From JBOGUF01 sp050696075 (GTDB taxonomy: Bacteria > Chloroflexota > Chloroflexia > Thermomicrobiales > UBA6265): DNA of 64,000 bases. Positions 7,352-16,464 of this stretch are shown in pieces; positions within the stretch are counted from its first letter, which is position 1; each line of letters begins with the position of its first letter. Location: positions 1 to 64,000 of the forward strand of contig JBOGUF010000015.1 in assembly GCA_050696075.1 (NCBI GenBank), in the 5' to 3' direction. Under the pieces are notes generated by a model. It did no database searches. It saw only the letters and a list, made by a program, of their open reading frames with translations, and was not told the origin of the DNA. A program made the translations under genes and the position numbers.

Positions 7352-7984
7352 CTAGGAACCGCGGTCCTGGTATTGCTTGTCGGACACCGAAGGCGCGCGG
7401 ATCATCAGCGTCTCGACCGGCGGTTGGACAGCAACGACCGCATGGAAAATCCCACGGGGGAAGCAGCAAAACTCCCGCGGTCCGACCGTGAATCGTTCCC
7501 CCTCGACCTCGACGACAAGTGAGCCGCGCAGGACGATGAAGCACTCGTCGCTCTCCTCGTGAAGGTGCGGGCGAGGATCCTGCCACGGTTCGGCGATGTG
7601 GTTGTACCAGATCTGCAATCGCTCCGAGCGAAAGCCAAGCTCATCTGGCGGCGTGCGGCCGGCGAGCAATGCGAAGTGGATCGGCAGCGGTCGGTGGTGA
7701 AAACGTGATACTGCATTGGTCTCGGTACGCCGCTGTTCTTTATCTCCTTTGTCCTGAGGTGAACGCTCATGGTCGATGGCGGCCTGCACATCTTCTTGGG
7801 TAAGGAAAGGATATTCCGCGAGGATCCTCTCAACATCGTATCCGGCTGTGTGCAGGCTCCAGACGATCGCGGTCGGAATACGCGTGCCGGCGACAACCCA
7901 CTTGTTCCCCACCACACCTGGCGAGCGCGAGACTTGGCCGACATCTTCCGGTCGTCGCCGCGGCCGATGCGCAACATCGCCCAT
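7352..7984 (-). CDS. DUF433-cupin fusion protein
   Basis: 210 aa. Residues 24-75 match DUF433: VVAGTRIPTAIVWSLHTAGY, then ILAEYPFLTQEDVQAAIDH. This small helix-turn-helix-like domain is often an antitoxin for PIN toxins. A charged linker (76-95) leads to a cupin barrel (about 100-205) with HLHEESDE, an E..VGPREFCCFPRG strand and an H in GIFHAVV, the usual cupin metal set. GAGGAGAGG upstream supports the start at 7984. An AAAGGAGAT sequence lies in the linker, but no start codon follows in frame, so one fused product is more likely than two. The combination is uncommon; function unknown. Confidence 0.75.
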   Translation of the reverse strand: MGDVAHRPRRRPEDVGQVSRSPGVVGNKWVVAGTRIPTAIVWSLHTAGYDVERILAEYPFLTQEDVQAAIDHERSPQDKGDKEQRRTETNAVSRFHHRPLPIHFALLAGRTPPDELGFRSERLQIWYNHIAEPWQDPRPHLHEESDECFIVLRGSLVVEVEGERFTVGPREFCCFPRGIFHAVVAVQPPVETLMIRAPSVSDKQYQDRGS

Positions 7985-8071
7985 GCTCGCCTCTCCTCAT
8001 CCGTATCATCTTCCATCCGCTCCTTTGACGCATGGTATCACCCGAAATCCACGGATCGAGGACGGCAAGAC

Positions 8072-8101
8072 AAAAGGGGCGAAGCACCGAAGCTTCGCCC
8101 C
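8072..8101 (-). terminator. Rho-independent terminator after gltB
   Basis: A perfect 10-bp stem GGGGCGAAGC/GCTTCGCCCC (8076-8085, 8092-8101) with a 6-nt loop. On the minus strand it is followed by TTTTGTCTT. It lies 28 bp beyond the gltB stop. Confidence 0.85.
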
Positions 8102-8128
8102 GTCGAGGATCTTTGTTTGGATTTCGGG

Positions 8129-11100
8129 TTAGTCCGCCGCGCCTTTGGCGGCGACCTCCTCGGCCGATACCGCGGCGGCAAGCATGAGGGCGGCGCGGGG
8201 AATCACCTTCCAGAGGCACGCCACGGTCGCCTGCCAGTCGTCGAGCAGGGATTGGGCATGGCGGCTGCCGGTGAGGTGGACGTGGCGCTCGATCAGCTCG
8301 CGGATTTTCGCGTTGTCCTCGGTGGAGGAGACCGGTTCGAGCAGGACCGACTCGCCGTTGATCTGGCCGCCGAACGTGCCGTCGGCATCGAGGACGTAGG
8401 CGAGGCCGTTGGTCATGCCGGCGCCGAAGTTGCGGCCGGTCGGGCCGAGCACCAGCACGACACCGCCGGTCATGTACTCGCAGCAGTGGTCGCCGGTACC
8501 CTCGACGACGGCGGCGGCCCCGCTGTTGCGCACCGCGAAGCGCTCGCCGACCTTGCCGGCGACGAAGAGCGAGCCGCCGGTCGCGCCATAGAGGATGGTG
8601 TTGCCGGCGATCGCCTGCGGCGTCGTGAACCGCGCCTCGCGCGGCGGCATCACCGCGACCTCGCCGCCGCTCATCCCCTTGGCGACGTAGTCGTTCGCCT
8701 CGCCTTCGAGCAGCAGGCGCATGCCCGTGGTGGCGAAGGCGCCGAAGCTCTGCCCGGCGCTGCCGGTGAAGCGGCAGGTGATGGCGCCCGCGGCGAGGCC
8801 GTCCGGCTTGTGCAGCGCGATCTCGCCGGCCACCGTCGCGCCGACGGTGCGGTTCGGCGTCGCGATCGGCAGGCTGATGCTGACCGATCGGCCTTCCTGA
8901 ATGGCCGGGCCGGCCACTTCGAGGATCTGTTGGTCGAGGGTCGGTGTCGGGTCGACGATGTCGAGCGACTTCTTGCGCTCATTCTCCGCGGCCGGCTCGG
9001 CGAATAAGGCGGAGAGGTCGAGTGTCCCGGCCCGGCCGTCGAGCTGCTTCTGGGTCAGCAGGTCGGAGCGGCCGACCAGTTCGTCCAGCGACCGGGCGCC
9101 GAGCGACGCCAACAGTTCGCGGATCCCCTGGGCAAGTTGGGTGAAGTAGCCGATCACCATCTCCGGAGTGCCGGTGTACTTCTTCCGCAGCTCCTCTTTC
9201 TGGGTGGCGATGCCGGTTGGGCAACTATTGAGGTGGCACTGGCGGGCCATGTCGCAACCGATGGCGACGAGGACCGAGGTGCCGAAGCCGTACTCCTCCG
9301 CGCCAAGCATGGCGGCGACAACCACGTCCTCCGGCGTCTTGATCCCGCCGTCCGTGCGGAGCCGGACGCGGGAGCGCAGGCCGTTCATCACCAGCGTCTG
9401 CTGCGTCTCGGCGAGGCCCAACTCCCATGGGCACCCGGCGTGCTTGATCGAGGCGAGCGGCGAGGCGCCGGTGCCGCCGTTGTGGCCGCTGATCAGGATG
9501 TAGTCGGCACGGGCCTTGGCGACGCCGGCCGCGATCGTGCCGACCCCGGCTTCCGAGACGAGCTTGACGCCGATCTTCGCCCGCGGGTTGCACTGGCGCA
9601 GGTCGTAGATCAGTTGCGCCAAGTCCTCAATCGAGTAGATGTCGTGGTGCGGCGGCGGCGAAATCAGCGGCAGGCCAGGCACCGCGTGGCGCATGCGGGC
9701 GATGAATTCGGTCACCTTGTGGCCGGGAATTTGGCCGCCCTCGCCCGGTTTCGACCCCTGGGCCATCTTGATCTCGAGTTCGGTCGCCATCGCGAGATAC
9801 CGGGCGGTGACGCCGAAGCGGCCGGAGGCGACCTGCTTCACCTTGTTGTGCGGCACGTCCGGCCCCGGCTCGTCGTACCAATCGGGGTTCTCACCGCCCT
9901 CGCCGGAGTTGCTGCGGGCGCCGAGGCGGTTCATGGCGATGGCAAGCGTGCGGTGCGCCTCCGGGCTGAGCGCGCCGAGCGACATCGCCGTGACGACGAA
10001 GCGCTTGGTGATCGCCTCAACCGGCTCGACCTCGGCCAGCGGCACGGCCGAACCGAGCGGCTTGATTTCCATCAGGTCGCGGACGGCCGTCAGCGGGTGT
10101 CCTTGCACCAACTCGCGGTACGCCTGGAAGTCGACCGGGTCGTTGGAGTCGGCGAACTTCTGGATCGCTTTGACCGAGGTCGGGTTGTAGACGTGCGCCT
10201 CGCCGTCCTTGCGGAAACGGACAAAGCCGGGATCGGGCAGCTTGGGGAGCGGCACGTTCCAGGCCTCATTGTGGCGGGAGAGGATGTCGTCGCCGATCTC
10301 CTTGAGGCCGATGCCGCTGAGGCGGGAGGGCGTGCCGGTGAAGTAGCGGTCGATGACATCCGGCGCGAGGCCAATTGCCTCGAAAATCTGTGCGCCACGG
10401 TAGCCGGTCGCGGTCGAGATGCCCATCTTCGAGATGACCTTCAGGAAGCCGTATTCGAGCATCTTCAGATAATTGTGCTGAAGGTCGGCCGCGGTCTTGT
10501 CTTCTTGCCCGCGTGTGCCGGCGAGCGCGCCGGCGGCGTCGAGCGCCAGGTAGGGATGCACTGCCGCCGCGCTGTAGCCGACGAGGCAACAGAGCTGGTG
10601 GACGTCCCAGACCTCGCCTGTCTCGCAGACGAGGTCGACCTTCATCCGCAACCCCTTGCGAATCAGGTCGTGGTGGATCGCGCCGACGGCGAGGAGCATC
10701 GGCAGCGGCGCATGAATCTCATCGACGCCGCGATCGGAGAGGACGAGGACGGAGACGCCGTCGCGGACCGCGTGTTCGGCCTGGGTCAAGACACGGTCGA
10801 GGGCGGCTTCGATAATCGATCCATCCGCCCCCTCCGCCGGGATCGCAAAGAGGGTCGAAAGGCAACGCGCCTGCAAGCGGCCCGTGTTGAGGCGCTCGAT
10901 TTCGCCGAGTTGCTCCGCGCCAAGCACCACGCTGGGCAGATGGAGCAGCTCCGCGGCGGACGAATCCTCGACGAGCATATTGCCGCGCGGGCCGAGGTAG
11001 GCGTTGAGCGCCATGATCCGCTTTTCGCGCAGGGAGTCGATCGGTGGGTTGGTGACCTGGGCGAAGCGCTGGCGGAAGTAGGCCGGCAGCGGTCGCGCCC

Positions 11101-12679
11101 GCTCGGAGAGGACGGCCAGCGGCGCGTCATCTCCCATCGACCAGGTCGGTTCCTGCGCCTGCCCCGCCATCGGGTTAACGATCAACCGCGCATCCTCGCC
11201 CGAGTAGCCGAAGGTGCGCTGAACGGTGACGGAGTCGTGAGGCGTGAGACGTGAGACGTAAGAAGATTCATTGCTACTCACGACTCGCGACTCACGACTC
11301 GCGACTGGCACGCGGCGTTCCGCCAGCCACTCCCCGTATGGGGCAAGGGTGGCGATTTCGGCCTTGATGGCGTCGTTGCGGAGGACGAGGCCGCGGGCGG
11401 TATCGACGACGATCATCTGGCCGGGGCCGAGGCGCCCCTTCTCGACGATGCGGGTCTGGTCGACGGCGACGGTGCCGGCCTCGGAACCGGCGATGAGGAG
11501 ACCGTCGTCGGTGATGGCATAGCGGAGCGGGCGCAGCCCGTTGCGGTCGAGCGTGGCGCCGGCGACGACGCCGTCGCTGAAGGCGAGCGCGGCCGGGCCG
11601 TCCCACTGCTCCATCAAACCGGCGTGGAAGTCGTAGAAGGCGCGGCGCGCGGCCGGCATCTCGGGGAGTTGCTCCCACGGCTCGGGCACAAGCATCATCA
11701 GCGCGTGGGGCAGCGAGCGCCCGCCGTGGTAGAGCAGCTCGAGCGTGTTGTCGAGGCTGAGCGAGTCGGAGCCGGTTAGGCTGAGGACCGGGTCGAGCGC
11801 CTCGCCACCGACGCCGTCGGCGTAGCGCAAATCGGGCCGGCGGGCCATCATCCAGCCGCGATTGCCTTGCACGGTGTTGATCTCGCCGTTGTGGGCGAGG
11901 AAGCGAAAGGGCTGGGCCATCGCCCAGGTTGGGAGGGTGTTGGTCGAGTAGCGCTGGTGGAAGAGGGCGATCGCGCTGGTGAAAGCTGGGTCGCGCAAGT
12001 CGCCGTAGAAGGCGGCGAGGTCCTCTGGCAGGCAGAAGCCCTTGTAGATGACCGTGCGCGCGGAGCAGGAGACGACGAAGACGCCGTCGACCCCATCCGT
12101 CCCTCTCTCCGATCGGGACAAGCTCTCGGCCGCCCGCTCGGCCGCCTTGCGGGCGAGCATCAATTCCCGCTCGAAGGCGTTGGCCGAAAGCTCAACCGGC
12201 TTGCGGATCAAGAGCTGGGCGATCCGCGGCCGCGTTTGGGCGGCGATCCGGCCGAGGACGGCGGAATCGACCGGCACTTCGCGCCACCCGATGACGGCGA
12301 GTCCACTGGCCGCGAAGGCCCGCTCGACGAGGAAACGGCCACGAACGGCGGCGTCCAGCGCTTGCGGCAGGAACAGCATCGCCACGGCGTAGTCGCCAGG
12401 GGCGGCGTCGCCGTGGCCCATGCGCGCCAGGTCGGGCGCAAACAGTTCGTGCGGAATTTGGGTCTGGATGCCCGCGCCGTCGCCGGTTCGCTCGTCGGCG
12501 CCGACGCCGCCGCGGTGGGTGAGATTCACCAAGCCGCCGAGGGCGAGATCGACGATCTCGCGCGAGGGCGCGCCGGCGACGTTGACGACGAGGCCGACGC
12601 CGCAGGAGTCGTGTTCGTAGGCCGGGTCATAGAGCGGCGCCAAGGCGCGGCGCGCGGTGACGTGCATCTGATCTGCCAT
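8129..12679 (-). CDS. gltB: Glutamate synthase large subunit
   Basis: 1516 aa, the usual size. It transfers the glutamine amide nitrogen to 2-oxoglutarate to give glutamate. The N-terminal class II glutaminase has the nucleophile Cys26 in HDSCGVG after a short propeptide. The central and FMN domains include a GGENPDWYDEP segment and GHNGGTGASPL. The 3Fe-4S cysteines are in CDMARQCHLNSCPTG (near 1145), and a GXGXG beta-helix domain ends the protein. ATG 12679 is chosen because the open frame upstream of it is hairpin-containing leader. A 7-mer repeat adds about 25 residues in the linker between glutaminase and central domain. The small subunit gltD is not in the window. Confidence 0.96.
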   Translation of the reverse strand: MADQMHVTARRALAPLYDPAYEHDSCGVGLVVNVAGAPSREIVDLALGGLVNLTHRGGVGADERTGDGAGIQTQIPHELFAPDLARMGHGDAAPGDYAVAMLFLPQALDAAVRGRFLVERAFAASGLAVIGWREVPVDSAVLGRIAAQTRPRIAQLLIRKPVELSANAFERELMLARKAAERAAESLSRSERGTDGVDGVFVVSCSARTVIYKGFCLPEDLAAFYGDLRDPAFTSAIALFHQRYSTNTLPTWAMAQPFRFLAHNGEINTVQGNRGWMMARRPDLRYADGVGGEALDPVLSLTGSDSLSLDNTLELLYHGGRSLPHALMMLVPEPWEQLPEMPAARRAFYDFHAGLMEQWDGPAALAFSDGVVAGATLDRNGLRPLRYAITDDGLLIAGSEAGTVAVDQTRIVEKGRLGPGQMIVVDTARGLVLRNDAIKAEIATLAPYGEWLAERRVPVASRESRVVSSNESSYVSRLTPHDSVTVQRTFGYSGEDARLIVNPMAGQAQEPTWSMGDDAPLAVLSERARPLPAYFRQRFAQVTNPPIDSLREKRIMALNAYLGPRGNMLVEDSSAAELLHLPSVVLGAEQLGEIERLNTGRLQARCLSTLFAIPAEGADGSIIEAALDRVLTQAEHAVRDGVSVLVLSDRGVDEIHAPLPMLLAVGAIHHDLIRKGLRMKVDLVCETGEVWDVHQLCCLVGYSAAAVHPYLALDAAGALAGTRGQEDKTAADLQHNYLKMLEYGFLKVISKMGISTATGYRGAQIFEAIGLAPDVIDRYFTGTPSRLSGIGLKEIGDDILSRHNEAWNVPLPKLPDPGFVRFRKDGEAHVYNPTSVKAIQKFADSNDPVDFQAYRELVQGHPLTAVRDLMEIKPLGSAVPLAEVEPVEAITKRFVVTAMSLGALSPEAHRTLAIAMNRLGARSNSGEGGENPDWYDEPGPDVPHNKVKQVASGRFGVTARYLAMATELEIKMAQGSKPGEGGQIPGHKVTEFIARMRHAVPGLPLISPPPHHDIYSIEDLAQLIYDLRQCNPRAKIGVKLVSEAGVGTIAAGVAKARADYILISGHNGGTGASPLASIKHAGCPWELGLAETQQTLVMNGLRSRVRLRTDGGIKTPEDVVVAAMLGAEEYGFGTSVLVAIGCDMARQCHLNSCPTGIATQKEELRKKYTGTPEMVIGYFTQLAQGIRELLASLGARSLDELVGRSDLLTQKQLDGRAGTLDLSALFAEPAAENERKKSLDIVDPTPTLDQQILEVAGPAIQEGRSVSISLPIATPNRTVGATVAGEIALHKPDGLAAGAITCRFTGSAGQSFGAFATTGMRLLLEGEANDYVAKGMSGGEVAVMPPREARFTTPQAIAGNTILYGATGGSLFVAGKVGERFAVRNSGAAAVVEGTGDHCCEYMTGGVVLVLGPTGRNFGAGMTNGLAYVLDADGTFGGQINGESVLLEPVSSTEDNAKIRELIERHVHLTGSRHAQSLLDDWQATVACLWKVIPRAALMLAAAVSAEEVAAKGAAD
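11237..11311. repeat. Inverted pair of 7-mer tandem repeats inside gltB
   Basis: On the plus strand, three GTGAG(G/A)C units and a decayed GTAAGAA run from 11237 to 11264. After a 12-bp gap, four CTC(A/G)CGA units run from 11277 to 11304. The two blocks are roughly inverse complements. The length keeps the gltB frame and encodes Ser/Arg/Val-rich residues not expected in this enzyme. Confidence 0.75.
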
Positions 12680-13074
12680 CGAAAAGGCCCTTCCCGTTCG
12701 CTGAATTGCTGCACAAGTCGTGAAGTTCCGGGGTTTCGGAGGTCCGCCCAAGGCAAAAACGCAAAAAAGCCCAACGGGGGCGCTACCCGGCGTCATTGCC
12801 GGGAGCGCCGCCAATCCCAGCCATGGCACGGCGGCGCGAGGAGTGTCGGCTTTCAGTCTAGGGAGGATTCGCGCGCGGGCGTAGGTACGCGGGGTCAAGA
12901 ATCGGGGGCGGGTCGTTTGGGCGCGGCGTCTAACTACGTTGGGCGAATTGCCCGACGGCCAGGGACATCGTTGGGCTGAAATCGCTTGTTGTCGCCAGCA
13001 ACGCGTGGGCGTAAGCTTTGCGATGACACGATTTGGATCGCGCGCCCAAATGGGAGCGGAAAGGCGGCAAGTGC
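12680..13074. other. Divergent gltB/glnA control region
   Basis: A 395-bp gap between two divergent nitrogen-assimilation genes. It holds the gltB leader hairpins (12755-12809). A TTGACC at about 12891-12896 (minus strand) could be a -35 element, but no convincing -10 box is visible. Upstream of glnA I see only a purine-rich GGAAAGGCGG near the start codon. No clear NtrC/GlnR-like palindrome was found by eye. Confidence 0.5.
12755..12809 (-). promoter_or_regulatory. Overlapping leader hairpins upstream of gltB (possible attenuator)
   Basis: On the minus strand, a 12-bp stem with one bulged base (GGCGCT+CCCGGC pairing with GCCGGG+AGCGCC, plus-strand positions 12779-12809) comes first. A smaller GCCC/GGGC stem (12769-12781) follows, with T6 and then GCGTTTTT after it. 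The two stems share bases 12779-12781, so they would compete. This is terminator/antiterminator geometry about 75-130 nt before the gltB start. Confidence 0.5.
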
Positions 13075-14409
13075 ATGGTGGCGACGGTCGACAGGAGGCG
13101 GGAGGCGACCGAAGCGGCGCGGGCGCAAGCCAAGGACGCCGGCGTCCGCCTGGTCGATTTGCGCTTCAGCGACATCACGGGCGGCGCGAAGACGCTCACC
13201 ATTCCGGCAGAGCTGCTCGCGGCGACGCTGGCCCACGGTTATCGCTTCGACGGCTCGGCCCTGACCGGCTTGCGTCAAGTCGAATTGGACCTCTACCTCG
13301 CGCCGGACCCCTCGACGCTGGTGATCTTTCCCCTCGCGGAACAGGGCGAACGGCGGGCGCAACTGAGCTGCTCGGTGCTGCGCCGGGATGGGCACCCCTT
13401 CGCCGGCGATCCGCGCTCGGTCCTGGAGCGGACCTTGGCGGCCGCGCGCGAGGTCGGCTACGACTATCGGGTCGGCGTCGAGATTGAGTTCTACCTGCTC
13501 AGCGCCGACCCGGCGGCGCAGGGTCCGCGCGGCGGCGCGGGGTACTTCGACGTCGGCGAGGACCGAGTCGCCGCGACTCGCGACGAGATGTTGACCACCT
13601 TGCAAGGCATGGGCATCGGCGTCGGCGGCGCCCACCATGAGACCGGACCGGGTCAGGAAGAGCTCGATCTGCCGGCCACCGGGGCGCTACGCATGGCCGA
13701 CCAGCTCATCATCGTGCGCCAGGTCGTGCGGTCAGTGGCGCAGCGCCACGGGCTGCGCGCCTCCTTCATGCCGAAGCCGTTCACCGACGCACCAGGATCA
13801 GGCATGCACATCTTCCAGGAGTTGGCGCGCTACCCGGAGGGGGGCGACGCGTTGCGCGACGGCGACGACGACATCTCGGCGGTTGCCCGCGGTTTGATCG
13901 GCGGACAACTGGCGCACGCGCCGGGCATGAGCCTCGTCACCAACCCCTCCGTCAACTCCTACAAACGCCTCAACGCTGGGCACCGGGCGCCCCGCCACGC
14001 GACCTGGGCGCGGGTGAGCCAGGCGTCGATGATCCGAGTGCCGTCGTGGGCGCCGGGGGAGGAGACGGCGATCGAGTTGCGCAGTCCGGACGCGATGGCG
14101 AACCCGTATCTCGCGTTCGCGGTCGCGCTCGCTTGCGGACTGGACGGGATCACGCACAACGAAGAACCGTCCGATCCGCTCGACGAGAGTTTCGTCGTCT
14201 ACGACGACGGGGAACTGCAACGCCTCGGCATCCCCCGCCTGCCGGGCACGATGGGTGAGGCGCTGGCGCCCTTCACGCAGGACGCGGTCGTCCAGGCAAG
14301 TCTCGGCGACTACGTCTTCGATCAACTCCTGACGGTGAAGAAGGCTGAATGGGAGGACTACCGGCGCCACGTCAGCCCGTGGGAACTGGCGCGGTACGGG
14401 GACGCCTAG
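13075..14409 (+). CDS. glnA: Glutamine synthetase, type I
   Basis: 444 aa, usual GSI length. It makes glutamine from glutamate, ammonia and ATP. Family motifs are in order: the N-terminal beta-grasp with FDGSAL, metal/glutamate-site GVEIEFYLL, HHETGPGQEELDL, the ATP-site segment FMPKPFTDAPGSGMHIFQ, NPSVNSYKRLNAGHRAP, and AIELRSPDAMANPYLAFA. ATG 13075, preceded by GGAAAGGCGG, is preferred to an upstream in-frame TTG at 13033. It is divergent from gltB and followed by a PucR-type regulator. Confidence 0.94.
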   Translation: MVATVDRRREATEAARAQAKDAGVRLVDLRFSDITGGAKTLTIPAELLAATLAHGYRFDGSALTGLRQVELDLYLAPDPSTLVIFPLAEQGERRAQLSCSVLRRDGHPFAGDPRSVLERTLAAAREVGYDYRVGVEIEFYLLSADPAAQGPRGGAGYFDVGEDRVAATRDEMLTTLQGMGIGVGGAHHETGPGQEELDLPATGALRMADQLIIVRQVVRSVAQRHGLRASFMPKPFTDAPGSGMHIFQELARYPEGGDALRDGDDDISAVARGLIGGQLAHAPGMSLVTNPSVNSYKRLNAGHRAPRHATWARVSQASMIRVPSWAPGEETAIELRSPDAMANPYLAFAVALACGLDGITHNEEPSDPLDESFVVYDDGELQRLGIPRLPGTMGEALAPFTQDAVVQASLGDYVFDQLLTVKKAEWEDYRRHVSPWELARYGDA

Positions 14410-14410
14410 G

Positions 14411-14552
14411 GCGGCAGGGCGGCGAGGCGGCAAGAGGAAAGACGTGGTGGTGAGATGAATGCCCCTATGGCTATCGGCAGAAGGGTGATAGCAGCAGACG
14501 CATCGTTGTGCGTCCTTGCCGCCTTGCCGCCTTGCCGCCTTGCCGCCTCGCC
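14411..14552. repeat. Inverted pair of 8-mer tandem repeats between glnA and the PucR gene
   Basis: Three GCGGC(A/G)(A/G)G-type 8-mers at 14411-14434 face four-plus CTTGCCGC units at 14515-14552, separated by 80 bp of unique sequence. The right block ends directly at the ATG of the PucR gene and leaves no room for a normal ribosome binding site. Confidence 0.75.
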
Positions 14553-16199
14553 ATGATCACCGTCCAGGACGTTATCGAACTCGCCTTGCCGGCCGGGACG
14601 CAGGTCGTCGCCGGGGAAGCTGGGTTGGGGCGCGAGGTGACGTGGGCGACGCGGCTGCGGCCGAGCCCACCGGCCTTCGAGCATCCCAGCGGCGGCGAGT
14701 TGGTGCTGCTGCCGGCGAAGGTGCTGGAACTGCTCGACGAGCGGTTGACGCTGGAGGCGGCGGTCCGGCAACTGGCCGGGTTCGGCGTGGCCGCGATTGC
14801 GCACGTCGGACGGGTGACCGCGGGGGCGCGCTCGGCGGCCGACGCGGCGGGCGTCCCCCTATTGCACTTGCCGGCGGACGCCGACCTGGGCGCGTTGGAG
14901 CAGCGGGCGGCGCGACTGGTGACCGACCGGCGGCGGGAGGTGCAGAAACGCGGGCAGGACGTTGGCCGCAAGCTGATGGAGCTGGCGATCGCCGGCGAAC
15001 CGCTACCAGCCATGGTCCAGGCACTAGCCGACCTGGTCAAACGGCCCGTGGCGCTCGAGAGCCGGGACGGGCGCCTGCTCGCCTACCATGCGCCGGACGC
15101 CGGGCAACCATCGCGCGAGACGGTCGCGCCTCTCCTCGAACGCGGACGCGGCGAGTTGGGGATCTGGTTACGCGGTGCCGCGGCCAGCAGTCCGGTCGAA
15201 CCGCCGACGACGACGTTGCCGCTGGATGGCACCTGCCGGCGGGTGGTCGCGCCGATCATCGGGCGCGACGGATTGCTCGGCAGCTTGTCGCTGATCCTCA
15301 CCGGTGGGACGGAGACGGCGGAGGATACAGTACTCACCTCGCGCGGCGCGGCGGCCTGTGCGATGGCGCTGGCGCGCGAGCAGGCGGCGGCGACGGCGCG
15401 ACGCGAGCTGGAGTTGAACGTCCTCGACGAAGTGCTCGACGGCGCCCTGCGGAGCGAGGTCTCCCTGCTGCAACAGGCGAAGCGCTTGAGTCAGGACTTG
15501 ACCGCGCCGCACGTCGCGATCGTGGCGCGGCTCGACCAATCCGGCCCGGTGCGGGCGCGCGATGGCCGCTGGACGTTGTTGGACGAGGTGATGGCGCGGC
15601 GCGACCCGCGCATTCTCTGGCGGTTACGCCACAACAACGCCGAGATCGTCTGGCCGGTGGCGGACATGGCCGAAGCGCGCACCGTGGCCGCGTCGCTCTT
15701 CGACGACCTGACGCGGCGGCTGCCCGGCCGGGGCGGTGAGGGGTTGGCCGTCTCGATGGGCGTCGGGCGGGTACAGACCGGCTTCGAAGGGATCCGCCGG
15801 TCGCATCAGGAGGCGCGGCAGGCGCTGATGATGGGCCGGCGGTTGCACGGTCCGGGGCACGTGACGCCATTCGACGACCTGGGCGTCTACCGGCTGATCT
15901 TCGCCGCCGAAGGGCTGCCGGAGCTGCGCGCCTTCCACGACGAGTCACTCGGTTCGCTCCTCGCCTACGACGAGCAGCACGGAGGCGACCTGATCCGGAC
16001 CCTCGAGGCGTTCTTCACCGCGCGGTGCAGCCCGAAGGAGGCGGCCTCGCTGTTGAGCGTCCACCGCAACACCGTGCTCTACCGGCTTGATCGGGTGCGG
16101 GAGATCACGGGCCTCGATTTGGACAACGCCGACGTGAGGCTGCGGCTGCATCTGGCGCTCTCCACGCATCAGGCGGTCTTCGACGAAAACGGCGTGTAG
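14553..16199 (+). CDS. PucR-family transcriptional regulator
   Basis: 548 aa. The N-terminal PucR domain (about 1-125) begins MITVQDVIELAL and contains ELVLLPAKVLELLDERLTLEAA-type helices. The middle GGDEF-like CdaR region (about 280-400) is followed by a C-terminal PucR helix-turn-helix (about 480-545) with CSPKEAASLLSVHRNTVLYRLDR in two parts. PucR/CdaR regulators respond to purine, amino-acid or sugar metabolites. Lying 143 bp after glnA and before an arginase-family gene, it may regulate nitrogen-compound use. There is no Shine-Dalgarno because 8-mer repeats abut the start. Confidence 0.9.
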   Translation: MITVQDVIELALPAGTQVVAGEAGLGREVTWATRLRPSPPAFEHPSGGELVLLPAKVLELLDERLTLEAAVRQLAGFGVAAIAHVGRVTAGARSAADAAGVPLLHLPADADLGALEQRAARLVTDRRREVQKRGQDVGRKLMELAIAGEPLPAMVQALADLVKRPVALESRDGRLLAYHAPDAGQPSRETVAPLLERGRGELGIWLRGAAASSPVEPPTTTLPLDGTCRRVVAPIIGRDGLLGSLSLILTGGTETAEDTVLTSRGAAACAMALAREQAAATARRELELNVLDEVLDGALRSEVSLLQQAKRLSQDLTAPHVAIVARLDQSGPVRARDGRWTLLDEVMARRDPRILWRLRHNNAEIVWPVADMAEARTVAASLFDDLTRRLPGRGGEGLAVSMGVGRVQTGFEGIRRSHQEARQALMMGRRLHGPGHVTPFDDLGVYRLIFAAEGLPELRAFHDESLGSLLAYDEQHGGDLIRTLEAFFTARCSPKEAASLLSVHRNTVLYRLDRVREITGLDLDNADVRLRLHLALSTHQAVFDENGV

Positions 16200-16408
16200 A
16201 ATCGCGCGGCCGTCCGCTATTCGGGCGGCTCAGCGCAACCGTCGTCGTCGCGAGGTGAGGCAGTGGCAAAGCGCGCGGACGCATAGCCGACGTCGATCCC
16301 TCAGAGATGTGGTTTCGAGCCAGGCGCGGACCAAAGACCGGACGCTGGCCGAGGCGCTGGATGAGCGCCGCGCGGTCCATGAGGAGATGCTCGCCACCCT
16401 GACCGGGC

Positions 16409-16462
16409 CCTCCGAGCCCACCTTGCCCACCTTGCCCACATAGGGAAGGGTGGGCAAGGTGG
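16409..16462. repeat. 9-mer repeat with perfect 13-bp inverted arms
   Basis: CCCACCTTG-type 9-mers lead into a perfect 13-bp inverted repeat (16427-16439 and 16450-16462, loop 10). It ends 3 bp before the stop codon of the arginase-family gene. It could end transcription by structure, but there is no T-tract. The rest of 16200-16408 shows no gene I can support. Confidence 0.6.
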
Positions 16463-16464
16463 CT

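Noticed and set aside
9137..11254. 705-residue open frame on the plus strand
   Set aside because: Antisense to gltB; codon-position shadow with no recognisable motif.
12680..12898. In-frame upstream extension of gltB by 73 residues
   Set aside because: It would translate the leader hairpins and T-tract; the protein starting at 12679 has the normal GltB N-terminus and propeptide length.
16255..16443. 62-residue plus-strand frame between the PucR and arginase-family genes
   Set aside because: Ends in the 9-mer repeat, has no ribosome binding site and no family resemblance.
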